Source: Nevskiaceae bacterium (GTDB lineage: Bacteria; Pseudomonadota; Gammaproteobacteria; Steroidobacterales; Steroidobacteraceae). From it: DNA of 64,000 nt. This document shows positions 18,664-31,477 of the stretch, piece by piece. Numbering within the stretch: the first letter of the stretch is position 1; each line of letters starts with the position of its first letter. Position numbers and translations under genes: made by a program. Location: positions 62,001-126,000 of the forward strand of contig JACKOV010000002.1 of assembly GCA_024234075.1 (NCBI GenBank), written 5' to 3'. The notes below the pieces were generated by a model. That model searched no databases and was not told where the DNA came from. It saw only the letters and a program-made list of their open reading frames with translations.

Positions 18664-20247
18664 ATGCCGCCGACGTTTCACCCCGAATCCACCCACCCGC
18701 CGCAGCATGAGCCGCTGCCGGCCTCGGTCGTGGCCGCGGCATTGCCCGAATCCGAGCACGAGTTCTACGCCCGCGACGTCTATCGGCAAGGTGCATCGCC
18801 GCGTGCCGTGGTCCGCCCGCGCAGTCGCGACGAACTGCGGACCCTCGTCGTCGATGCCGCCCGCGCCGGCCTGGCGCTGATCATCCGTGGCGGTGGCGCG
18901 TCGTATACCGACGCGCATTTGCCGGCCACGACCGCCTCGATCCTGATCGACACCGCGGCACTGAATCGCGTGCTGTCGATCGACGAGCAGGACATGACCG
19001 TCCAGGTCGAACCCGGCGTCACCTGGGCGGCGCTCGATGCGGCGCTCGCCGCGCGCGGCCTGAAAGTGCCCTTCGTCGGCACCTTCTCCGGGCTCGCCGC
19101 CACCGTCGGCGGCACGCTCAGCCAGAACGCCAACGGCCATGGCAGCAATGCCGCCGGCATTTCCGCCGACAGCGTGATCGCGGTCGAGGTGTTGACGCCG
19201 CGCGGCGAGTTGCTGCACACCGCCACCGCCGGCAGCAGCGCGGCCCCGGGCCTGTTCCGCAACCATGGCCCCGACCTCACCGGGCTTTTTCTCGGTGATG
19301 CCGGCGCACTCGGCATCAAGACCCGCATCGTGCTCAAGCTGCTGCGCCGCAAACCGGTATTCGAAGCGGCTTCGTTCGCCTTTGCCGATTTCCGCTCGCT
19401 GCATGGCTGCATGTCGCGGCTCGCCGCCGAACGGCTCGACGACAAGAGCTTCGGCCTCGACCAGGCATTGCAGCAGGGCCAGATCGCGCGTCAGGATGCC
19501 GGTACGATCTGGAGCATCGCGCGCAGCATCTGGAGCTCCTCGCCGAATGCGACCACTGCGGCGACCAGCCTGCTGCGGATGGCCGTGGCCGGCACCCGCG
19601 GTCTCGCGAAGGCGCCCTATGCGGCGCATTACATCGTAGATGGTCACCAGCGCCTCGAAGCGCGCTCGAAGATCGCGACACTGCGTCGCATCGCCACCGG
19701 CTTCGGGCGCGAAATCGCCAACTCCGTGCCCACGGTGGTGCGCGCGAATCCGTTCCAGCCCTTGCACAACATGCTCGGCCCGGCCGGCGAGCGCTGGGTG
19801 CCGCTGCACGGCCTGCTGCCGCATTCGCGGGTTCCCGCCTTCCACGAAGAGCTGACGAGCTTCGTCGCCTCGCATCGCACCGCGATGACCCGTCACCACG
19901 TGCATGTCGGCGCGATGTTCTCCTGCATCGGCGCTTCGACTTTCCTCTACGAGCCGGCGCTCTACTGGCAGGATCAGCGCACCGTGTTCCACGAGCGCAT
20001 GATGGATCCGGACTACCTCGCCCGGCTGCCGACCTACGCCGCCAACCCCGCAGGCGCTGAACTGGTCGAAACGCTGCGGACCGGCCTGATCCGGTTGATG
20101 CACACCCACGGCGCGGCGCATTTCCAGATCGGCAAGCTGTATCCCTATCTGGACGGTCGCGACACCGCCACGCTGCACCTGTTGCGTGCCATCAAGCAGG
20201 AACTGGATCCGGACGGACGGTTGAACCCGGGCGCGCTGGGCCTGTAG
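18664..20247 (+). CDS. FAD-linked oxidase (PCMH/VAO-type), copy 1
   Basis: 527 residues, soluble. N-terminal PCMH-type FAD-binding domain: AVVRPRSRDELRTLV, RGGGASYTDAH, then QVEPGVTWAALDAALAARGL and a GTFSGLAATVGGTLSQNANGHG pyrophosphate loop. The C-terminal FAD oxidase cap ends DPDGRLNPGALGL, the usual terminus of vanillyl-alcohol-oxidase/D-lactate-dehydrogenase relatives. It starts 3 nt after the hydrolase stop. Substrate unknown; probably a hydroxy acid, alcohol or phenolic compound. Confidence 0.85.
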   Translation: MPPTFHPESTHPPQHEPLPASVVAAALPESEHEFYARDVYRQGASPRAVVRPRSRDELRTLVVDAARAGLALIIRGGGASYTDAHLPATTASILIDTAALNRVLSIDEQDMTVQVEPGVTWAALDAALAARGLKVPFVGTFSGLAATVGGTLSQNANGHGSNAAGISADSVIAVEVLTPRGELLHTATAGSSAAPGLFRNHGPDLTGLFLGDAGALGIKTRIVLKLLRRKPVFEAASFAFADFRSLHGCMSRLAAERLDDKSFGLDQALQQGQIARQDAGTIWSIARSIWSSSPNATTAATSLLRMAVAGTRGLAKAPYAAHYIVDGHQRLEARSKIATLRRIATGFGREIANSVPTVVRANPFQPLHNMLGPAGERWVPLHGLLPHSRVPAFHEELTSFVASHRTAMTRHHVHVGAMFSCIGASTFLYEPALYWQDQRTVFHERMMDPDYLARLPTYAANPAGAELVETLRTGLIRLMHTHGAAHFQIGKLYPYLDGRDTATLHLLRAIKQELDPDGRLNPGALGL

Positions 20248-20388
20248 TTCCTCGCCGGTGAACGGGGGGGGCCAATCCATCGCGCAGCCGACGCCCGCAC
20301 CGACTGACCGCAGTCCGGTACCTGCCGCGCTCACCGCGGCGCTAAGCTGCGGACCGTCGCCCCGACACACCGGCACAGAGACCTCTGC

Positions 20389-21954
20389 ATGAATGCCCCA
20401 GCCGCGCCTTCCATCGATTCGCTTCATGCCCAGCTGGTCGCCGCAGTCGGCGCCGATGCCGTACGCGACGATGCAGCCACCCTGGAGCTCATGGGCACCG
20501 ACGTCTATCGCGTCAGTGGCCGGCCGGCCGCCGTGGTGAGGCCGAAGACCGTTCCGGCCTTGCAGGCGGCCGTGAAGGTCTGTGCCGCCGCCGGCGTGGC
20601 CATGGTGCCGCGCAGCGGCGGCGCGTCGTATACCGACGGCTACATGCATGCGCCCGGCGGCCATGTCCTGTTCGACTGCACCGGTCTCGACCAGATCGAA
20701 GTCGATCTGCCGAATGCCGTCGTCACGGTCGGCCCCGGCGTCACCTGGGCCGCATTGCGGACCCGGCTGGCGGAGATCGGTCTGCGCACGCCGTTCTGGG
20801 GGCCGTTCTCGGGATTGGTCGCGACGGTCGGCGGCAGTATCAGCCAGCATGCGATCAGCCATGGCAGCGGCCAGTACGGTCCATCGGCCCCCTCGGTACT
20901 CGGCATGGACATCGTGCTCGCCAACGGCGAGCGGCTATGCACTTCCGGCTCGGCCGCCACGCGCTTCTACGGCCCCGATCTGACCGGCTTGTTCACCGGC
21001 GACTGCGGCGTGCTCGGCATCAAGGCTGCGATCCGGCTGCCGTTGATCCAGCGCCGTGCGGCCTTCGAGGCGCTGTCGTTCGCCTTCGACGATTTCGCGA
21101 ACTACCACGCCGCGGTGCGAGCCACGGCGATCGAGGCCATCGACGAAGAGAATTTCGGCATCGATCTCGCGCTGTCGCAAGGACAGATCGCCCGCCAGGA
21201 AGGCCTGTCGCAGAAAGCCAAGGTGGCAGCCGAAGTGCTGCGCGCGGCGCCCAGCAAACTCGCGGGTCTGAAGCAGCTCGCCGGCATGGCGGTCGCCGGC
21301 GAAAGCGCGATGCGCTCCGGTGAATGGATGCATCACTACCTGATCGAAGGTGTCGATGCCGCGGAGGCTGCCGCCAAGCTCAAGCGGCTGCGGGAGATCC
21401 TCTCCAGGCATGGTCGCGAGATCCCGAACAGCGTGCCGAGCTTCGTGCATACGCTGCCGTTCGCGCCGTTGAACAACGCCCTCGGCCCGCGGGGCGAGCG
21501 CTGGGTGCCGGTGCACGGCGTGCTGCGCCACCAGGACGTGGTGCCGTTCCACGAAGCCCTGATGGCGTTCTATGCCGAGCGTGCCAGCGACATGACACGC
21601 CTCGGCATCTGGACCGGCGGCATGTACGAAGCCGTCGGCTCTGCCGGTTTCCTCTACGAGATCGCGATGTACTGGCCCGACGAGCGGCATGCGTTCCATC
21701 GCCGGATGATCGATCCCGAAGTGCTCGCCAGGCTGCCCGAGTATCCCGCGAACCTCGAAGCGCGCGCCTATATCGACCGGTTCAAGCAGGATCTGGTCGC
21801 GCTCTACCAGAAATTCGGCGCGGCCCATTTCCAGCTCGGCCGCCATTATCCCTATCGCAACCGGCTGGATGCCCACGCCGGCGCGTTGATCACAGCGATC
21901 AAGCAGCAGCTCGATCCGCGCGGCTTGATGAATCCGGGCGCACTCGGATTCTGA
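20389..21954 (+). CDS. FAD-linked oxidase (PCMH/VAO-type), copy 2
   Basis: 521 residues, a clear paralogue of the preceding gene. It shares GGASYTD, the VGPGVTWAALRTRL segment, the FSGLVATVGGSISQ loop, the GLFTGDCGVLGIK block, a repeated GERWVPVHGVLRH segment and the LMNPGALGF end. Separated from copy 1 by 141 bp of non-coding sequence. The two may form a heteromer or act on related substrates. Stops 55 bp before the convergent SDR gene. Confidence 0.85.
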   Translation: MNAPAAPSIDSLHAQLVAAVGADAVRDDAATLELMGTDVYRVSGRPAAVVRPKTVPALQAAVKVCAAAGVAMVPRSGGASYTDGYMHAPGGHVLFDCTGLDQIEVDLPNAVVTVGPGVTWAALRTRLAEIGLRTPFWGPFSGLVATVGGSISQHAISHGSGQYGPSAPSVLGMDIVLANGERLCTSGSAATRFYGPDLTGLFTGDCGVLGIKAAIRLPLIQRRAAFEALSFAFDDFANYHAAVRATAIEAIDEENFGIDLALSQGQIARQEGLSQKAKVAAEVLRAAPSKLAGLKQLAGMAVAGESAMRSGEWMHHYLIEGVDAAEAAAKLKRLREILSRHGREIPNSVPSFVHTLPFAPLNNALGPRGERWVPVHGVLRHQDVVPFHEALMAFYAERASDMTRLGIWTGGMYEAVGSAGFLYEIAMYWPDERHAFHRRMIDPEVLARLPEYPANLEARAYIDRFKQDLVALYQKFGAAHFQLGRHYPYRNRLDAHAGALITAIKQQLDPRGLMNPGALGF

Positions 21955-22009
21955 GCGCGTTCCGGAGTCGCCCGGCCCCGGGCAAGCGGACCGCGGACGG
22001 TGCTGTCAT

Positions 22010-22765
22010 TCAGGCCGCTGCGCCGCCATCGACCGCCAGCAGCACGCCGCTGATGAACGCGGCCTGGTCCGAGCACAGGAACAGCGCCACGCCGGCGATG
22101 TCGTCCGGTGTCGCGAGCCGTCCCAGGGGATGATAGGGCCGCAGGCTCGCGTACAGCTCCTCGTCGCTTTGCCCGGGCAGCTTGTTGCCGCGCAGCATGT
22201 CGGTTGGCGTGGCGCCCGGCATGATGCCGTTGACGCGCAGACCCTGCGGACCGCCCGCTTTGGCCGCGATCCGCGTCAGCATCGCCAGGGCCGCCTTCGA
22301 GGCCGAGTAGGCCGCGCCATTGAGAAAACCGTTGATCGCCGCCGTCGAAGCGATGTTCAGCACCACGCCGTCGCATCCCTTCATCCGCCGCAGCGCTTCG
22401 CGACAACCGAGGAACGGTCCGTCGGCATTGATCGCGAAATGCTTCTGCCACAGCGCGAGTTCCATCTGCTCGAGCGGCACGTTGGGCCGATAGAAACCGG
22501 CGTTGTTGACCAGTATCCGCACCGGGCCGACATCACGCTCGAGAGCATCCCAGGTCGCGAGCCACTCCGCTTCGCAGGTCACGTCGAGGCGACGGAAGCC
22601 GGCCCCGGGCAGCTCGGCCGCCAGGGCACGCCCGGCGGCTTCGTCGAGATCGGCGATCACGACGCGTGCACCGGCCGCCGCGAAGCGGCGGGCCATCTGC
22701 GCACCGAGCCCTCTGGCTGCGCCGGTGATCAGGGCGATACGACCCTCGAGCTCCGGCGTCGCCAT
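22010..22765 (-). CDS. Short-chain dehydrogenase/reductase
   Basis: 251 residues from the ATG at 22765, which has a GAGG site; a GTG three codons upstream is less well placed. Rossmann motif TGAARGLG, the NNAG motif, catalytic Ser in NIASTAA and YSASK. The acidic residue in VVIADLDEA after beta-2 suggests NAD(H) preference. C-terminal SGVLLAVDGGAAA is typical of classical SDRs. It starts 10 nt downstream of gyrB and could be co-transcribed with it, although its function probably relates to the convergent oxidases. Confidence 0.88.
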   Translation of the reverse strand: MATPELEGRIALITGAARGLGAQMARRFAAAGARVVIADLDEAAGRALAAELPGAGFRRLDVTCEAEWLATWDALERDVGPVRILVNNAGFYRPNVPLEQMELALWQKHFAINADGPFLGCREALRRMKGCDGVVLNIASTAAINGFLNGAAYSASKAALAMLTRIAAKAGGPQGLRVNGIMPGATPTDMLRGNKLPGQSDEELYASLRPYHPLGRLATPDDIAGVALFLCSDQAAFISGVLLAVDGGAAA

Positions 22766-22775
22766 GATCGACACC

Positions 22776-26792
<4,017 letters not shown>

Positions 26793-26818
26793 GGGCCAGG
26801 CCAGCAATGCGATCGCCC

Positions 26819-26824
26819 ATTATA
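26819..26824 (-). promoter_or_regulatory. -10 element of the gyrB promoter
   Basis: Perfect TATAAT on the minus strand. The start site would be near 26812, leaving about 20 nt of leader to the ATG at 26792. No good -35 hexamer is visible at 17 nt. It supports a gyrB promoter separate from recF. Confidence 0.55.
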
Positions 26825-27318
26825 GCCGGCAGAACGCTTCTTTCCTACCCCTCCGGAGCCAAAAAATAGTTGTTTGATCAATGGGTTGTGTCGTCTGGCC
26901 GGCGCTGCATCAGCGGCTTTCGCCAGGCCTGCCGGGAGCGGCGGTTGCAGGCCGCTGGAATCGACGTTATCGATCCGTCTTTGGCCTCCGACGTAGCCGA
27001 TACACCACGCTGAACTGCGGTCGGATCGGCAACCGTACGGCCACCGTACCGGCTCGTGCCGACATGGGATATCAGCCATGGAAGAACCGAAAAGGGCATC
27101 GCCCCGCTGGATCCATAGCTTTCCCGACTGGCTTACCGCCCTGATTCGAGAAGGCAGTACCTGGACAATCATCGGAGGCAGTTGAGCCTGGCTAAGAATC
27201 GAGCGCTGCAAGGTATCGAAGGCGCCATCGAAACCAGGAGACACGGACGAATGGCCACCATGGTCCACTCCAGCCCCGCTCCGCGACTCTCACAGCTCTA
27301 CGTGAGCGTAAACAGCCC
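26825..27318. other. Long recF-gyrB intergenic region
   Basis: About 490 bp where most relatives have a few dozen. Minus-strand frames here have no recognisable domain. A 35-codon plus-strand frame at 27078-27185 (MEEPKRASPRWIHSF...) lacks a ribosome site. No tRNA or clear ncRNA structure was recognised. It may be the scar of a lost gene or hold an unrecognised small RNA. Confidence 0.4.
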
Positions 27319-28380
27319 CTAGAGCGCCGCAACCCGCCCCTGTTCCACGTGGAACACCGCGTCAGGCGTACCGAACAAGTCGAAATCACGATCCAGCGCC
27401 GTAATGATCAGCTGTGTCTCGAGTGCCTTGATCCGGGCAATCAGCCGATCGAGTCGATCACGATCGAGCTCAGCCGAGGGATCATCCAGCAACAGGCTGG
27501 GCCGGATCCCATGTTCCTGCTTCAGGAATTCCAGCTGGCACAGTGTCAGCGCCACCGCGGCGAGCTTCTGCTGTCCCCGGGACAATACCTGTCGCACGGG
27601 CTTGCCGTGGATACGGATACCGATATCCGCACGATGCGGACCCACCGTGGTGGTCCTGCGCAACCGGTCCCGTGGCGCCGCAGCATTCAGTGCCTCCGCT
27701 AGCGAAGCGTCCCGATCCCAGCCCTGCTGGAAACTCAGCACCAGATCCTGGTCCAGCAAACTCTGACTGACATCGGCCCAATACGGCTGCAGCGCGGCCA
27801 ACGCTCTTCCACGAGCCTCACTGATCCGCTGGCCATCCTTGACCAGCTCCGCATCCCAGATCTCCAGCTCGCCCTGCCCGGTACGCAATACGGCATTGCG
27901 CTGCTGCAAGGCGCGGTTGTAACGGGACCAGCTGGTCGTGAAGCCAGGTTCCACGTGGAACACCAGCCAATCCAGCCAGCGCCGACGCCGTGTCGAACTG
28001 TCTTCAATCAAACGGTGGGCATCCGGATCCAGGACCTGAACCGGAAAGCAGGTCGCCAAATCGACCAGACTCCGAACATTCTGGGCATCGACCCGCGCCC
28101 GGGTACCGCCGCCACGACTGACTTCCACGCCCAAGGTGTGCTGCAAAACCGCCGCGGTACTATGACCCACGACCCTGAGCTGGCTCTGGCCGTGGCGAAT
28201 CAACCGTTCATTGAGCCGGGTCCGGAACGACCGACCCCGACCCAACAGGAAGATCGCTTCGAGCAGCGATGTCTTGCCGGCGCCGTTGGCGCCATGGATG
28301 AGATTGCTGCCGGGCTGAAACTTCAGCTCGGCGCTTTCGATACAGCGGAGATCCCGGAGACTGAGCTCCGCCAGCGCCAT
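27319..28380 (-). CDS. recF: DNA replication and repair protein RecF
   Basis: 353 residues, usual length. SMC-like ABC ATPase: Walker A GANGAGKTSLL near residue 33, signature-like LSRGQQKLAAVALTL and Walker B PSLLLDDPSAELD. RecF loads RecA onto gapped DNA together with RecO and RecR. It starts 7 nt after the dnaN stop, so dnaN-recF are one transcription unit. Confidence 0.96.
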   Translation of the reverse strand: MALAELSLRDLRCIESAELKFQPGSNLIHGANGAGKTSLLEAIFLLGRGRSFRTRLNERLIRHGQSQLRVVGHSTAAVLQHTLGVEVSRGGGTRARVDAQNVRSLVDLATCFPVQVLDPDAHRLIEDSSTRRRRWLDWLVFHVEPGFTTSWSRYNRALQQRNAVLRTGQGELEIWDAELVKDGQRISEARGRALAALQPYWADVSQSLLDQDLVLSFQQGWDRDASLAEALNAAAPRDRLRRTTTVGPHRADIGIRIHGKPVRQVLSRGQQKLAAVALTLCQLEFLKQEHGIRPSLLLDDPSAELDRDRLDRLIARIKALETQLIITALDRDFDLFGTPDAVFHVEQGRVAAL

Positions 28381-28387
28381 TCGTGGA

Positions 28388-29485
28388 TCAGAGCCTCATC
28401 GGCATGACCACGTACTTCGCGGCGGTGGAACCCGGCGCCGTGATCAGACAGCTGCTGTTGGCATCGGTCAGGCCGATGTGAACACGATCGGAATCGATCG
28501 CCGCCAACGCATCCAGCAGGTAGTTCACATTGAAACCGATTTCGATTTCCTCGCCTTCGTAACCGGCCTCGATCTGGTCTTCCGCTTCTTCCTGCTCGGG
28601 ATTGTGGGCCTGAAGCGTCAAGACACCCGGCTTGATGTTCAGGCGAATGCCGCGGTATTTCTCATTCGACAAAATCGCGGTTCGTTGCAAAGCATGCCGC
28701 AAAATGTCGCGATCTGCGTCGATAATTCGCGAAGCATTCGCCGGAACCACCCGGCCGTACTCCGGAAACCGGCCGTCAACAAGCTTCGAAGTGAACCGAA
28801 TTGCGCCGATATGAGCACGAACATGGTTCGTACCGATCGCCAGCTCGATCTCGCCCTCCGTGCCGAGGATCCGCTGCAGCTCCAGCACACCTTTGCGCGG
28901 AACGATCACTTGCTGCTTCGATTTGGACGCGATCTCCAGCGAAGTCTCGCAAAGTGCGAGCCTGTGACCATCTGTCGCGACCGCTCGCAGTTGCCTGCCT
29001 TCGGCCTCGAGCAACATGCCGTTGAGGTAGTAGCGAACGTCTTGCTGAGCCATCGAAAAGTAGGTCTTGTCGACCAGCCGTCGGAACTCGGCCAGGGGCA
29101 GTCGCAAGGTCTGCTGCGCGTTGATCTCGTCGATCAGCGGAAACTCGCCAGCCGGCAAGGTCGCCAACGTGAAACGGCTGCGACCTGCCTTGATCACGAG
29201 CCGATCTCCGTCGGTCGTGATGGTAACTTCCACGCCCTCAGGCAGGGCCTTGAGGATGTCCAGAAACTTGCGTCCCGGCACCGTGATCTCGCCGGCCTGC
29301 TGAACCTCCAGTTCCCGGGTGCTGACCAGCTCCACCTCCAGATCGGTGCCCGTCAGATTCAGCCGGTTGTTGCGGGCCGTCAGCAGCACATTCGACAGGA
29401 TCGGCATGGTTTGCCGGCGTTCGACGACCCCCGTGACGTTCTGCAGCGGGGCTAGGATCTCTTCGCGCGGAGCAGTGAGTTTCAT
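28388..29485 (-). CDS. dnaN: DNA polymerase III beta sliding clamp
   Basis: 365 residues, E. coli-like length. It begins MKLTAPREEILAPLQNVTGVVERRQTMPILSNVLL and ends APGSTAAKYVVMPMRL, both hallmark termini. Three clamp folds are expected; it forms the ring that tethers Pol III to DNA and recruits clamp-binding proteins. Lies between dnaA and recF. Confidence 0.98.
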   Translation of the reverse strand: MKLTAPREEILAPLQNVTGVVERRQTMPILSNVLLTARNNRLNLTGTDLEVELVSTRELEVQQAGEITVPGRKFLDILKALPEGVEVTITTDGDRLVIKAGRSRFTLATLPAGEFPLIDEINAQQTLRLPLAEFRRLVDKTYFSMAQQDVRYYLNGMLLEAEGRQLRAVATDGHRLALCETSLEIASKSKQQVIVPRKGVLELQRILGTEGEIELAIGTNHVRAHIGAIRFTSKLVDGRFPEYGRVVPANASRIIDADRDILRHALQRTAILSNEKYRGIRLNIKPGVLTLQAHNPEQEEAEDQIEAGYEGEEIEIGFNVNYLLDALAAIDSDRVHIGLTDANSSCLITAPGSTAAKYVVMPMRL

Positions 29486-29695
29486 ATCGGACTCTTAAAT
29501 TCTTAAGGTTTTAAGCTTGAAGAAGTCTGTTGTTGTTATTGGCCCTGTTGGCATCTGGATAATCGCGAAATCAGCAAATAATTCAAAGCATTGCACCCTG
29601 GGCTCCGGCTGGAACAGTGGCGCATCGGCAGTGGAGACGCTGTCGAGCGATTGTGGGTAACCCAGCCGCTGAAAACAGATCCCAAATTATCCACA
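29486..29695. other. dnaA-dnaN intergenic region with DnaA boxes (candidate origin segment)
   Basis: 210 bp. It contains a perfect DnaA box TTATCCACA at 29687-29695, directly against the dnaA stop, and near-matches on the minus strand at 29652-29660 (TTACCCACA) and 29554-29562 (TTATCCAGA). The dnaN-proximal part (about 29487-29545) is AT-rich, with runs such as CTTAAATTCTTAAGGTTTTAAG, resembling a DNA-unwinding element. It also must hold the dnaN promoter. Whether this or the dnaA-rpmH gap is the functional oriC cannot be settled by eye. Confidence 0.55.
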
Positions 29696-31102
29696 TCATC
29701 CCGTCAGAGTTCTCAACAAGTTCATATAGTCCTCGCTGATCCGCAGCTCGGAATCGCGCAGTTCCTTGATGCGGCGGCAAGCGTGGATCACGGTCGTATG
29801 GTCGCGGCCGCCGAAAGCTTCGCCGATTTCCGGCAGGCTGTGACTGGTCAACTCCTTGGCCAGCGCCATTGCGACCTGGCGCGGCCGTGCGATCGAACGA
29901 TTGCGACGCTCCGACAGCAGATCCGAAACCCGCACCTTGAAATAGTCGGCGACGGTCTTCTGGATGTTCTCGATGGTGATGAGCTTGGCCTGCAGCGACA
30001 GCAGATCGCGCAGTGCGTCCTTGGCGAAATCCACGGTGATCGGCTGGCCCGTGAAACGCGAATTGGCGATCACGCGGCGCAATGCGCCCTCGAGTTCACG
30101 CACGTTGCTGCGGATCCGCTTGGCGATGAAGAACGCGACCTCTTCCGGTATCGCTACCCCTGCCGCGTCGGCTTTGCTGATCAGGATTGCTGCGCAAGTC
30201 TCGAGCTCGGGCGGTTCGATCGCGACCGTGAGACCCCAGCCGAAGCGGGATTTCAGCCGTTCTTCCAGGCCTTCCACTTCCTTCGGATAGCGATCGCACG
30301 TCAGGATGACCTGCTGCTGCCCTTCGAGCAGCGCGTTGAACGTGTGGAAGAACTCTTCCTGCGAGCGCTCCTTGCCGGCAAAAAACTGGATATCGTCGAT
30401 CAGCAGTGCATCGAGTGACCGATAGGCCGTCTTGAACTCGTTCATGCTGTTGTGCTGCAACGCCTTGACCATGTCACCGACGAAACGCTCGCTGTGCACA
30501 TAGGCGATGCGCGCTTGCGGATTGCGTGACTTGATCGCATGGCCGACGGCGTGCATCAGATGGGTCTTGCCCAGACCGACGCCACCGTAGATGAATAGCG
30601 GGTTGTAGGCCTTGCCCGGATTCTCGCCGACCTGCTGCGCGGCAGCTTTGGCGAGCTGGTTGCTCTTGCCGACCACGAAGTTCTCGAACGTCGAGTCCGC
30701 GTTCAGCCGCCCGCCGATCACCAGCCCTTCGGCCCGGTCACCGCGGCGGCCCGGGCCGGCTACTCCGCCTGGCGAGGCGACTCCCGTCACCGCAGCAGCG
30801 CCGGCAGAGGCCCCCCGACCCGGATCCAGGCTGCCGTTGGCCGCAGCATCGGTCACCGGCCGCGAGCCGACCTCGACCGTGACCACCGGCGGGTCGCCCT
30901 GGATGGTCTGGCTCAGGAGTTCCCCGACCCGGGGCAGCAGGTGGCTGTTGACCCAATCGACGACGTGCTGGTTGGGTGCCAGCAGTTTCAGCGTGCCGAC
31001 CCCTTCGATGGCCTGCAGCGGGCGGACCCAGGTGTTGTACTGCGGCTCTGGCAACTCGTCTTCAAGTGCACGAACACAGTGCGACCACAGTGACGCTTCC
31101 AC
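29696..31102 (-). CDS. dnaA: Chromosomal replication initiator DnaA
   Basis: 468 residues. Domain I (WSHCVRALEDELPEPQYNTWVRPLQ), a Gly/Ala-rich domain II, AAA+ domain III with Walker A GGVGLGKTHLMHAVG, Walker B ALLIDDIQFFAGKERSQEEFFHTFN, and domain IV with the DnaA signature GGRDHTTVIHACRRI. It binds DnaA boxes and melts the origin. The box at 31189-31197 lies upstream of its start, consistent with autoregulation. Confidence 0.98.
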   Translation of the reverse strand: MEASLWSHCVRALEDELPEPQYNTWVRPLQAIEGVGTLKLLAPNQHVVDWVNSHLLPRVGELLSQTIQGDPPVVTVEVGSRPVTDAAANGSLDPGRGASAGAAAVTGVASPGGVAGPGRRGDRAEGLVIGGRLNADSTFENFVVGKSNQLAKAAAQQVGENPGKAYNPLFIYGGVGLGKTHLMHAVGHAIKSRNPQARIAYVHSERFVGDMVKALQHNSMNEFKTAYRSLDALLIDDIQFFAGKERSQEEFFHTFNALLEGQQQVILTCDRYPKEVEGLEERLKSRFGWGLTVAIEPPELETCAAILISKADAAGVAIPEEVAFFIAKRIRSNVRELEGALRRVIANSRFTGQPITVDFAKDALRDLLSLQAKLITIENIQKTVADYFKVRVSDLLSERRNRSIARPRQVAMALAKELTSHSLPEIGEAFGGRDHTTVIHACRRIKELRDSELRISEDYMNLLRTLTG

Positions 31103-31156
31103 AGCGTGAGTTTTCCTGGGGTTGGGCGGTGAGCCGTCGGGGAGAGGGCCGGGAAG

Positions 31157-31162
31157 TCTATA
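31157..31162 (-). promoter_or_regulatory. Putative -10 of the dnaA promoter
   Basis: TATAGA on the minus strand, about 55 nt upstream of the dnaA ATG. The -35 hexamer at 17 nt is poor (TTCTGG-like). A DnaA box lies just upstream at 31189-31197. Confidence 0.35.
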
Positions 31163-31188
31163 CCCAGCCGACAGGCGCCAGAAGAGAG

Positions 31189-31197
31189 TTTTCCACA
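31189..31197 (+). promoter_or_regulatory. DnaA box upstream of dnaA
   Basis: TTTTCCACA, which satisfies the DnaA consensus TTWTNCACA. It lies between the divergent dnaA and rpmH promoters, so it could serve autoregulation or be part of oriC. It is the only strong match in the 194-bp gap. Confidence 0.55.
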
Positions 31198-31216
31198 GGG
31201 GGGCAGGCGCCCTCTA

Positions 31217-31245
31217 TTGACACCCCAGGCACCGCTGCTTACCCT
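31217..31245 (+). promoter_or_regulatory. rpmH promoter
   Basis: Consensus -35 TTGACA (31217-31222), 17-nt spacer, -10 TACCCT (31240-31245). It drives the rpmH-rnpA-yidD-yidC unit, about 50 nt before rpmH. Confidence 0.6.
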
Positions 31246-31296
31246 CTGCGACCTTTTTTTCGACGCTTTACCCCGAGTTAGGGCGGAAACATCACC

Positions 31297-31431
31297 ATGA
31301 AGCGCACCTATCAACCGAGCAAAGTCAAGCGCGCTCGTACGCATGGCTTCCGCGCCCGCATGCAGACCGCCGACGGTCGCAAGATCATTGCGCGTCGTCG
31401 GGCCAAGGGCCGCAAGAAGCTGGTCCCCTGA
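31297..31431 (+). CDS. rpmH: 50S ribosomal protein L34
   Basis: 44 residues, complete: MKRTYQPSKVKRARTHGF, then RMQTADGRKIIARRRAKGR and KKLVP. This is textbook L34, part of the large subunit and rich in Arg/Lys. Divergent from dnaA, its standard place near bacterial origins. rnpA follows after 46 nt. Confidence 0.98.
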   Translation: MKRTYQPSKVKRARTHGFRARMQTADGRKIIARRRAKGRKKLVP

Positions 31432-31477
31432 ACGTCTCCGCTGCGCTGCTCGCCGATCCGCCGCCGCGGGTGCTGAC

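Noticed and set aside
27078..27185. 35-codon plus-strand frame (MEEPKRASPRWIHSF...)
   Set aside because: No ribosome site or promoter and no recognisable family; kept only as a remark within the intergenic entry.
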